This document shows positions 1 through 6,033 of a stretch of DNA of 10,771 nt, piece by piece. How positions within the stretch are numbered: the first letter of the stretch is position 1; the number at the start of each line of letters is the position of its first letter. A program made the position numbers and the translations under genes. The DNA comes from Acidobacteriota bacterium. GTDB lineage: Bacteria; Acidobacteriota; Terriglobia; Acidiferrales; 2-02-FULL-67-57. The stretch covers positions 1 through 10,771 of the forward strand of contig JACPRL010000027.1 in assembly GCA_016189965.1 (NCBI GenBank). The letters are read 5' to 3'. The notes below the pieces were generated by a model that was given only the letters and a program-made list of their open reading frames with translations, had not been told where the DNA came from and ran no database searches.

Positions 1-27
1 CCTCCAACCCAGCTAAACACTCCTCCT

Positions 28-93
28 GTCATCCCGAGCGAAGCCCAGCCCCTTCGACGAAAGGGCTGGGCGAAGTCGAGGGACCTGCTTTTC
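28..93 (+). repeat. Structured intergenic repeat, copy 1
   Basis: This is the first of two related elements in the window; the second is at 1436-1500. Both start GTCATCC-GAGCGAAG and end AGTCGA-GGA-CTGCTTTTC. The centre here is a 9-bp GC-rich stem (43-51 with 63-71) enclosing a smaller TTCG/CGAA hairpin. An outer helix pairs 32-35 (TCCC) with 80-83 (GGGA). It sits directly at the 3' end of the minus-strand amidohydrolase gene, whose stop codon is at 94-96. It may act as a 3' structure, but the run of T lies on the wrong side for an intrinsic terminator of that gene. I associate this repeat type with acidobacterial intergenic regions; that is recollection, not a search. Confidence 0.75.
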
Positions 94-1377
94 CTAGAAC
101 TCGTTCTTGTAGACCCGCCCGCCTTTCATCACGAACTTCACCCGCTCGAGCACCCGCACGTCTTCCAGCGGGTTCCCGCCGACGGCGATGATGTCGGCCT
201 GCTTGCCCGGCTCGAGGCTTCCGACCTCCTTTTCCATCCCCAGAGCTTCGGCTGCCACCAGCGTGGCCGAGCGGATGGCCGCGAGAGGCGTCATCCCCAG
301 CCGCACCATGGCCGCGAACTCGCGTCCACCCAGCCCATGCGGAAACACCGATGTGTCGGTGCCGAAAGCCACCTTGACCCCGGCCGCGAAGGCGGCCCCC
401 AGGCTGGGATCGCGCCGCTCCATCAGCGCCCGCATCTTCCGCAGGCCGTAGTCCGGGATACCCGCCTGCGCTCCCTCCTCCATGATGTACTCGGCGACGT
501 AGACCGTGGGCACCAGGTAGGCGCCGCGCTCGCGCATCAGCGCAATGCCTTCAGCGTCAATCAGCGTGGAGTGCTCGATGGTGTCCACGCCGGCGCGGAC
601 GGCCAGCTTGATGCCTTCGGCGCCGTGGGCGTGCGCGGCGACGCGCCGGCCGAGCTGGTGCGCTTCCTCGACCAGCGCCTGCATTTCCTCCAGCGTGTAC
701 TGCGGCGCCTCGGGGTCGTCGCCCTTGGAGAGCACGCCGCCCGTGGCGCAGAACTTGATGACGTCGGCGCCGTACTTCACCACTTCCCGTACCTTCTCGC
801 GCACCGCCCAGGGGCCGTCGGCCACGCCGCGGGCGCGGTGGGCGTATTCAGCCGGGAGCAGGTTTTCGTCGCAGTGTCCGCCGGTGGTGCCGAGCGAGGG
901 GCCGCCGGCCACGAGGCGCGGCCCCGGGATGTCGCCGTCGTTGATGGCGTCGCGCAAGGCGATGTCTTCATAGGTAGTGGCGCCCACGTTGCGCACCGTG
1001 GTGAAGCCCGCCTCCAGAACCTTGCGCGCGGCGGCGACGCCGATGAGCGTCTGCCGCTGGGTCGAAAGGCCGAGGCCGTGGTAGCCGTAGGAGCGGTGGT
1101 CGGAGGTCAGGTGCGTGTGCGCGTCAATCAACCCGGGCAGCACCGTGGCTTGGCTGAGGTCAATGACTTCGGCATCGGCCGGCAGACGCAGGTTCTGGCC
1201 CACGGCGACGATGCGGCCGTCGCGCACCAGGATGATGACGTTCGATTTCAGCTCACCCGTGCGCACATCGAGCAGGCGCCCGGTGCGTATGGCCACCGCC
1301 CGCGGCGCCTCCTCTGCGTGGAGCAATCCCGCGCTCAGCCCCAGCAGCAGCAGCACAAAGAGCAGTCGTTTCAGCAT
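94..1377 (-). CDS. Secreted metal-dependent amidohydrolase (imidazolonepropionase/Xaa-Pro dipeptidase-like)
   Basis: This is an amidohydrolase-superfamily enzyme, probably hydrolysing an amide or peptide bond in the cell envelope. The ATG at 1377 is chosen because GGAGG lies 5 bases upstream; a TTG five codons further out would start before that site. The product is 427 aa. Residues 1-21 form a signal peptide (K3 R4, then a leucine-rich core, likely cleavage after L-H-A21), so export is expected. Metal-site motifs are intact: HTH at H87/H89, K208 in an IKFCATGG context (candidate carboxylated lysine), H249/H251 in AHAHG, H269 in IEHST and D341 in FGTDTS. The C-terminal GSLEPGKQADI segment is typical of the family's beta-sandwich end. 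Related proteins include Xaa-Pro, Xaa-Arg and Xaa-Lys dipeptidases, but the sequence does not fix the substrate. It stands alone between two structured repeats. Confidence 0.88.
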   Translation of the reverse strand: MLKRLLFVLLLLGLSAGLLHAEEAPRAVAIRTGRLLDVRTGELKSNVIILVRDGRIVAVGQNLRLPADAEVIDLSQATVLPGLIDAHTHLTSDHRSYGYHGLGLSTQRQTLIGVAAARKVLEAGFTTVRNVGATTYEDIALRDAINDGDIPGPRLVAGGPSLGTTGGHCDENLLPAEYAHRARGVADGPWAVREKVREVVKYGADVIKFCATGGVLSKGDDPEAPQYTLEEMQALVEEAHQLGRRVAAHAHGAEGIKLAVRAGVDTIEHSTLIDAEGIALMRERGAYLVPTVYVAEYIMEEGAQAGIPDYGLRKMRALMERRDPSLGAAFAAGVKVAFGTDTSVFPHGLGGREFAAMVRLGMTPLAAIRSATLVAAEALGMEKEVGSLEPGKQADIIAVGGNPLEDVRVLERVKFVMKGGRVYKNEF

Positions 1378-1435
1378 CGTGTCCTCCCTCAAAAGTATTG
1401 GCTCAATTTCCTAGCCATCACCCCCACCCAGCGTT

Positions 1436-1500
1436 GTCATCCTGAGCGAAGTCCCGTCCCGAAGGTTCGGGACGGGACGGAGTCGAAGGATCTGCTTTTC
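1436..1500 (+). repeat. Structured intergenic repeat, copy 2
   Basis: This is the second copy of the element at 28-93, in the same orientation. Outer arms match closely (GTCATCCTGAGCGAAG and AGTCGAAGGATCTGCTTTTC). The inner part is a different sequence but folds better: a perfect stem of 12-13 bp (1451-1463 with 1466-1478). The outer helix is 1439-1443 (ATCCT) with 1487-1491 (AGGAT). It lies in the 153-base gap between the methyltransferase stop and the amidohydrolase start. It could influence read-through or mRNA stability. The rest of this gap shows no gene. Confidence 0.78.
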
Positions 1501-1530
1501 GCTCCACCGCCAGCACTTACGCGGCCGCTT

Positions 1531-2325
1531 CTAGTCTTTTTCTGCCACGAAAATCATCTCCGGCGAATCGTTCCGCAGCGGCGAGCGGTCGAAGTCACCG
1601 TAGAGTGCCGCCACGCGGAAGCCGCAGCGCCCCAGCAGGTGCTCCATCTCAAAGCGGAAGAAGTAACGAAAGGGAAAGGACTCGACGATGCGCTCCTGCC
1701 GGCCGTCGGCGTGCGTGACGTAGTAGATGAACTCCACTTCGTTGATCTGCTCCGCGCGTCGGTAGGCCGCCAGCCGCCAGGCGCGCCGGAAGCGCCGCCC
1801 GCCGGGCAGCGGCGTCTCCGGGGTCTCTTCCCGCTCCTCGTGGAAAGCCGGGTCGTGGAGGTATTGCGGGTTGGGGTGGAAGACGTCGAAGACCAACCGC
1901 GCGTCGCGGGCAAGGTGCCGCCGGATGGCCAGGAGGCACTGGACTTGCTCCTCCACCTCGAGCAGATGCTGGAAGCCGCGAAAGGGAATGGTGACGAGCG
2001 CAAAGCTTTCGCCGAGGTTGAAGTCGGTCATGCTGGTTTCGACCAGCCGCACGCGCCGCTGCACTTCCGGCGGCTGTGCGGACAACTTCTCGCGGCAACG
2101 CGCCAGCATGTTGCGCGAAGCGTCCAGCCCCACGCAGTCGTGCCCGGCCGCGGCAGTGGGAATCAGGATGCGGCCGCTGCCGCAGCCGAGTTCGAGGACT
2201 TTGCCGTTCGCTCGGCCCGCCGCGGTGACGTAGAACGAAACGTCGGCGCGGCTGGCGTAGACGGGCGTGTAGTCGTAGAGCTCGGCGAACAGCGGGTTCT
2301 GGTCGTAGGGCCCGAAGCGGTTCAT
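1531..2325 (-). CDS. Class I SAM-dependent methyltransferase, substrate unknown
   Basis: The 264-aa soluble protein has a clear Rossmann-type SAM-binding fold. Motif I is VLELGCGSG at residues 43-51; the acidic residue ending strand 2 is D68 in VGLDAS; a motif-II-like D101 lies in TSMTDF. The C-terminal third (LGRCGF followed by EMIFVAEKD) resembles the last strands of small-molecule methyltransferases in the Methyltransf_25/11 groups. No transmembrane segment or extra domain is seen. The start codon overlaps the trpD stop codon by four bases (ATGA on the minus strand, 2322-2325), which implies translational coupling and co-transcription with trpD. That does not prove a role in tryptophan metabolism; methylation of an anthranilate or indole derivative is only a guess. 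The gene ends 31 bases before structured repeat copy 2. Confidence 0.85.
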   Translation of the reverse strand: MNRFGPYDQNPLFAELYDYTPVYASRADVSFYVTAAGRANGKVLELGCGSGRILIPTAAAGHDCVGLDASRNMLARCREKLSAQPPEVQRRVRLVETSMTDFNLGESFALVTIPFRGFQHLLEVEEQVQCLLAIRRHLARDARLVFDVFHPNPQYLHDPAFHEEREETPETPLPGGRRFRRAWRLAAYRRAEQINEVEFIYYVTHADGRQERIVESFPFRYFFRFEMEHLLGRCGFRVAALYGDFDRSPLRNDSPEMIFVAEKD

Positions 2326-3401
2326 GGTCGGGCCTTCTCGGCTGGTCGGTTGGAGAATTCCACCAGGGCGCGCAGGCGCTCGCGGGCGGCGCCGGAATCA
2401 ATCGCTTCGGCGGCCAGCTTCACGCCGTCGCGGAAATCGGCGGCGCGGCCGGCCGCCACCAGGGCCAGGGCAGCGTTCATCAGCACGACGTCGCGCGGCG
2501 CGCCGGCCTCGCCGGCCAAGATGCGTTCGATGAGGCGGGCGTTCGTCGCGGCGTCGCCGCCGGCGAGCGCCTGGCGTGGGGCGCGCCGCAAACCGAAATC
2601 TTCCGGCGCAATGTGGAGGCGGTGGAGGGCGCCCTCGCGTACCTCGACCACGTCGGTGAGGTCGGAGAGCGAAGCTTCGTCGAGCCCGTCGCGGCTGTGC
2701 AGCACGAAAGCGCGGCGGACGCCGAGTTCGCGCAGCGCCTCGGCCATGGGTTCGAGCCAGCGGCCGTCAAAGACGCCCAGCACCTGGGCGTCGACCTGGG
2801 CCGGATTCGTAAGCGGGCCGAGCAGGTTGAACACCGTGCGCACGCGCAGGTCGCGCCGCGCTTTCTGGGCGTGCTTCATGGCGGTGTGGAAGGCGGGAGC
2901 AAAGAGGAACCCGATGCCGATTTCGTGGAGGGCGGCGGCGACCCGCTCGGGTTCGAGCAGGATGTTGACCCCCAGGGCTTCGAGCACGTCGGCGCTGCCG
3001 CACTGGCTCGACAGCGAGCGGTTGCCGTGCTTGGCCACGCGCGCCCCGGCGGCGGCGGCGACGATAGCCGCGGCGGTGGAAACGTTGAAGGTGCCGGCGC
3101 CGTCCCCGCCCGTCCCGCAGGTGTCGAGCAGGGGTTCGGCGGGACGCGGAACGGAGGCGAAAAGCGGGCGCGCGTGCCGCCGCATCGCTTCGGCGAAACC
3201 AACCAGCTCGTCGGCGGTTTCGCCGCGCATCTTCAGCGCGGTAAGCAGCGCGGCAATCTGCGCGTCGGTGGCGTAGCCGCCGAGGATAGTTTCCATCACC
3301 GCCGCGGCTTCGTGGCGGTCGAGCACGGCGCCCTCGAGCAGGCGTCGCAGCGTTTCCGCCAGCAGGCCGGCGGGTTCTTGATTTCGCGTCGAGCGTTCCA
3401 T
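2322..3401 (-). CDS. trpD: Anthranilate phosphoribosyltransferase
   Basis: The enzyme joins anthranilate and PRPP to give phosphoribosylanthranilate, the second step of tryptophan synthesis, in the cytoplasm. From the chosen ATG the protein is 359 aa, slightly above the usual ~340. Diagnostic motifs are present: DTCGTGGD (GTGGD at 96-100), KHGNRSLSS (KHGNR at 124-128) followed by CGSADVLEALG, RTVFNLLGPLTNP (R188) and the acidic pair D241/E242 in GLDEASL. The start at 3401 follows a GGAAGGG site by 8 bases. An upstream ATG at 3437 has no ribosome site and overlaps a candidate -10 box, so I reject it. No other trp gene is in the window, so the pathway genes appear dispersed. The gene is first in a two-gene unit with the methyltransferase. 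Confidence 0.95.
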   Translation of the reverse strand: MERSTRNQEPAGLLAETLRRLLEGAVLDRHEAAAVMETILGGYATDAQIAALLTALKMRGETADELVGFAEAMRRHARPLFASVPRPAEPLLDTCGTGGDGAGTFNVSTAAAIVAAAAGARVAKHGNRSLSSQCGSADVLEALGVNILLEPERVAAALHEIGIGFLFAPAFHTAMKHAQKARRDLRVRTVFNLLGPLTNPAQVDAQVLGVFDGRWLEPMAEALRELGVRRAFVLHSRDGLDEASLSDLTDVVEVREGALHRLHIAPEDFGLRRAPRQALAGGDAATNARLIERILAGEAGAPRDVVLMNAALALVAAGRAADFRDGVKLAAEAIDSGAARERLRALVEFSNRPAEKARP

Positions 3402-3406
3402 ATACT
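3378..3406 (+). promoter_or_regulatory. Candidate sigma70-type promoter for sucC-sucD-ndk
   Basis: TTGATT at 3378-3383 and TATACT at 3401-3406 are separated by exactly 17 bases, matching the housekeeping consensus at 4/6 and 5/6 positions. It would start transcription near 3413 and give sucC an untranslated leader of about 110 bases. The box lies over the first codons of the divergent trpD gene. This is consensus matching only. Confidence 0.5.
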
Positions 3407-3435
3407 GCGCCCTTCCGGTCGGCAGTAAAAGGCGC

Positions 3436-3465
3436 ATTCTAGTGCCGTAGCGCGCCGGCGGGCAA
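3436..3465 (-). promoter_or_regulatory. Candidate sigma70-type promoter for trpD and the methyltransferase
   Basis: On the minus strand TTGCCC (3460-3465) and TAGAAT (3436-3441) are 18 bases apart, with 4/6 and 5/6 matches to consensus. Transcription would start near 3429, leaving a leader of about 28 bases that contains the GGAAGGG ribosome site of trpD. This supports the 3401 start over the one at 3437. Consensus evidence only. Confidence 0.4.
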
Positions 3466-3484
3466 TCCCGCCCCTGCCGCCGGC
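3454..3484 (+). promoter_or_regulatory. GC-rich hairpin in the sucC leader
   Basis: Bases 3454-3464 pair with 3475-3484 to form a 10-bp stem with one bulged G. A shorter alternative, GGCGGG/CCCGCC (3457-3462 with 3467-3472), uses the same bases. It would lie in the 5' leader if the promoter at 3378-3406 is used. It has no T tract worth calling a terminator. Chance pairing is possible in such GC-rich sequence, so a regulatory role is unproven. Confidence 0.3.
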
Positions 3485-3523
3485 CTTTCCCACGGCCAGT
3501 TTTCAGGGGGCTGTCCTCGCACG

Positions 3524-4690
3524 ATGAAGATTCACGAGTACCAGGCCAAACGCATCTTTGCCGACTACGGCCTGCCCATCCCGCGCGGGGAAGTGGCCGC
3601 CACGGCAGCGCAGGCGCGCGCCGTGGCCGAGCGGCTGGGCGGGCCCGTGGTCGTGAAGGCGCAGATTCACGCCGGCGGGCGCGGCAAAGGCGGCGGCATC
3701 CGCAAGGCGGCTACGCCGAATGAGGCGGAAAAGCACGCCGCGGCCATGCTGGGCCAGCCGCTGGTCACGCCGCAGACCGGCCGCGAGGGGCGCATCGTGC
3801 GGCGTGTCCTGGTGGAAGAGACGCTGCCCATTGCCCGCGAGCTCTACCTGGGCATCGTGATTGACCGCGCGCAGGCCCGCCCGGTGGTGATGGCCTCCGC
3901 CGCCGGCGGGATGGACATCGAAGAGGTGGCACGGAAGAAGCCCCAGGCCATCCTCAAGGCCGCCATTGACCCGCTGACCGGGCTCACGGCCTTTCAGTCG
4001 CGCCAGTTGGCCTTCGGGCTGGGCCTCAAGGGCGACCTGATGAGCCAGGCGGGGCACCTGTTCGCCGGGCTCTTCCGCGTCTTCACCGAAACCGATGCCT
4101 CGCTGGCTGAAATCAACCCCTGCGTGGTGACCCGCGACGCCCGCCCGGTGGCGCTCGACGCCAAGCTCAACTTCGACGACAACGCGCTGTTCCGCCACGA
4201 AGAGCTGCGCGCCCTGCGCGACTTGAACGAGGAGGAGCCGCTCGAAATCGAAGCCTCGAAGCACCGCCTGAACTACATCAAGCTCGACGGCAACGTGGGC
4301 TGCATGGTGAATGGCGCGGGGCTCGCCATGGCCACGATGGATATCATTCAGCTCGCTGGCGGGCACCCGGCGAACTTCCTCGACGTCGGTGGCGGCGCCA
4401 GCGCCGAGCAGATTACCGAAGCCTTCAAGATTCTGGTGGCCGACCCGAACGTGCAGGCGGTGCTGATCAATATCTTCGGCGGCATCCTGCGCTGCGACCG
4501 CCTGGCGACCGGCGTGGTCGCGGCGGCGCGCGAGCTCAAACTCACCGTCCCCATCGTCGTGCGAATGGAAGGCACCAACGTCGAAAAGGGGCGGGCAATC
4601 CTGCGCAAGTCGGGACTGAACTTCACCGTCGCGACCGATATGGCCGATGCAGCTAGGAAAGTTGTGAGCCTGGCAAAGAGCAAACGATGA
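3524..4690 (+). CDS. sucC: Succinyl-CoA synthetase (ADP/GDP-forming), beta subunit
   Basis: This is the nucleotide-binding subunit of the TCA-cycle enzyme that converts succinyl-CoA to succinate while making ATP or GTP. The 388 aa match the E. coli subunit length. The N-terminal HEYQAKRIFADYGLPIP opens an ATP-grasp domain; K45 and the glycine loop HAGGRGKGGG (49-58) bind nucleotide, and N198 (EINP) and D212 (LDAKLNFDDNA) are the expected magnesium ligands. GCMVNGAGLAM (259-269), NFLDVGGGA and INIFGGI mark the C-terminal CoA-ligase domain. ADP versus GDP preference cannot be read safely. The ribosome site is weak: AGGGGG is about 13 bases before the ATG. The gene is first of an operon, overlapping sucD by four bases. 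Confidence 0.97.
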   Translation: MKIHEYQAKRIFADYGLPIPRGEVAATAAQARAVAERLGGPVVVKAQIHAGGRGKGGGIRKAATPNEAEKHAAAMLGQPLVTPQTGREGRIVRRVLVEETLPIARELYLGIVIDRAQARPVVMASAAGGMDIEEVARKKPQAILKAAIDPLTGLTAFQSRQLAFGLGLKGDLMSQAGHLFAGLFRVFTETDASLAEINPCVVTRDARPVALDAKLNFDDNALFRHEELRALRDLNEEEPLEIEASKHRLNYIKLDGNVGCMVNGAGLAMATMDIIQLAGGHPANFLDVGGGASAEQITEAFKILVADPNVQAVLINIFGGILRCDRLATGVVAAARELKLTVPIVVRMEGTNVEKGRAILRKSGLNFTVATDMADAARKVVSLAKSKR

Positions 4691-5574
4691 GCGTGCTGGT
4701 CGGCAACAAGACGCGGGTGGTGGTGCAAGGCATCACCGGGCGCGAGGGGAGCTTTCACGCCCAGCAGATGATCGAGTACGGCACGAAGGTCGTCGCCGGT
4801 GTGACGCCGGGCAAGGGCGGCACCCGCCACCTGGGCGTGCCGGTGTTCCACACCGTGGCGGAAGCGGTACGGAAGACCGGCGTCAACGCCTCCGTGGTGT
4901 TCGTGCCGCCGGCCTTTGCGCCTGACGCGATGATGGAGGCCGCCGAGGCCGGCCTGCCGCTCATCGTCTGCATCACCGAAGGCATTCCCACGCTCGACAT
5001 GGTGCGCGTCAAAGCCTACCTCGCGGCGCGCGGCACGCGGCTCATCGGGCCGAACTGTCCCGGCATCATTTCGCCCGGGCAATCGAAGATCGGCATCATG
5101 CCCGGTTTCATCCATAAGCGCGGGCCGGTGGGCGTGGTGTCGCGCTCGGGGACGCTGACCTACGAGGCGGTGGCGCAGTTGACGGCGCTCGGGCTGGGGC
5201 AGTCCACCTGCATCGGCATCGGCGGCGACCCCATCATCGGCACCACCTTCGTGGACGCCGTCCGCCTGTTCAACGACGACCCGGAAACCAAAGCCATCGT
5301 CCTCATCGGCGAGATCGGCGGCACGGCGGAGGAAGAGGCGGCCGCCTTCATCAAGAAGCACGTTCGCAAGCCGGTGGTGGGCTTCGTCGCCGGCCGCACC
5401 GCCCCGCCCGGCCGACGGATGGGGCACGCCGGCGCCATCATCGCCGGCGGCACCGGCACGGCGAAGGAAAAGATTGCGGCACTGCGGAAGGCGGGCGTTC
5501 GCGTGGTGGAGAGCCCCGCGGAGATTGGAGCGACGGTGGCAAGGGTACTGCGGAAGAAGAAGCGGAGGGCGTGA
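4687..5574 (+). CDS. sucD: Succinyl-CoA synthetase, alpha subunit
   Basis: The CoA-binding, phosphohistidine-carrying subunit that partners SucC has 295 aa, close to the ~290 of other bacteria. The N-terminal CoA-binding fold shows GITGREGSFHA (15-25) and GVTPGKGG. RLIGPNCPGII (118-128) and SRSGTLTYE follow. E209 in IGEIGG and the active-site H247 in GRRMGHAGAIIAGG are the catalytic pair; the histidine is transiently phosphorylated between succinyl-phosphate and the nucleotide. The ATG overlaps the sucC stop (ATGA), so the two subunits are translationally coupled, as expected for a fixed-ratio complex. The C-terminus is unusually basic (LRKKKRRA). The stop codon overlaps a GTG in front of the next gene. 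Confidence 0.97.
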   Translation: MSVLVGNKTRVVVQGITGREGSFHAQQMIEYGTKVVAGVTPGKGGTRHLGVPVFHTVAEAVRKTGVNASVVFVPPAFAPDAMMEAAEAGLPLIVCITEGIPTLDMVRVKAYLAARGTRLIGPNCPGIISPGQSKIGIMPGFIHKRGPVGVVSRSGTLTYEAVAQLTALGLGQSTCIGIGGDPIIGTTFVDAVRLFNDDPETKAIVLIGEIGGTAEEEAAAFIKKHVRKPVVGFVAGRTAPPGRRMGHAGAIIAGGTGTAKEKIAALRKAGVRVVESPAEIGATVARVLRKKKRRA

Positions 5575-5576
5575 GC

Positions 5577-5996
5577 ATGGCTGTCGAGCGGACGCTGGCG
5601 ATTGTGAAGCCCGACGCGATGGGGCGCGGGCTGCTGGGAGAAATCCTGAAGCGCATCCACGAGGCGCGATTCCAGATCATCGCGCTCAAGTCGCTGCGGC
5701 TGACCAAGGCGGAAGCCGAAGGGTTCTATGCCGTGCACCGCGGCAAGGCGTTCTTCGAGCCGCTCACCGACTTTATGAGCTCGGGGAAGGTTGTGGTGCT
5801 GGTGCTGGAGGCCGAGAACGTCATTGCCCGCTGGCGGGAGGTGATGGGCGCCACCGACCCGGCCAAGGCCGCTCCCGGCACCATTCGGCGCGAATTCGGC
5901 ACTTCGATCCAGAACAACTGCGTCCACGGCTCCGACGCCCCGGAGACGGCCGCCTTCGAGGTGGGGTACTTCTTCTCCGCCCACGAACTGCTCTAG
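5577..5996 (+). CDS. ndk: Nucleoside diphosphate kinase
   Basis: The enzyme transfers the gamma-phosphate between nucleoside triphosphates and diphosphates through a phosphohistidine. The 139-aa product has the full family signature: an N-terminal ERTLAIVKPDA with the phosphate-binding K11, the GATDPAKAAPGTIRREF block (91-107), and the active-site H117 in NNCVHGSD. The ATG at 5577 is preferred because GGAGG lies 8 bases upstream; a GTG at 5571 overlapping the sucD stop is too close to that site. Only two bases separate it from sucD, so it is almost certainly co-transcribed with sucCD. The placement makes sense: Ndk can convert the ATP or GTP made by succinyl-CoA synthetase into other NTPs. 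Confidence 0.97.
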   Translation: MAVERTLAIVKPDAMGRGLLGEILKRIHEARFQIIALKSLRLTKAEAEGFYAVHRGKAFFEPLTDFMSSGKVVVLVLEAENVIARWREVMGATDPAKAAPGTIRREFGTSIQNNCVHGSDAPETAAFEVGYFFSAHELL

Positions 5997-6019
5997 CGTA
6001 TTCCTTTTCAGACTCGCCG

Positions 6020-6025
6020 TATAAT
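6020..6025 (+). promoter_or_regulatory. Consensus -10 box (TATAAT) just before the histidine kinase gene
   Basis: A perfect TATAAT ends 8 bases before the ATG at 6034. No convincing -35 element is found 16-18 bases upstream, where the ndk gene ends. If used, transcription would start at or within a few bases of the start codon and give a leaderless mRNA, which fits the lack of a properly spaced ribosome site. Chance occurrence remains possible. Confidence 0.4.
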
Positions 6026-6033
6026 GGCCGGAG

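Noticed and set aside
28..93. Intrinsic terminator of the amidohydrolase gene
   Set aside because: Reading in the gene's direction the hairpin is not followed by a T run; the T tract lies on the gene-proximal side and belongs to the repeat consensus.
337..3276. A 979-codon open frame on the plus strand
   Set aside because: It runs antisense through the amidohydrolase, methyltransferase and trpD genes, all of which have clear family motifs. Its translation is low-complexity and matches no fold; long antisense frames are expected at this GC content.
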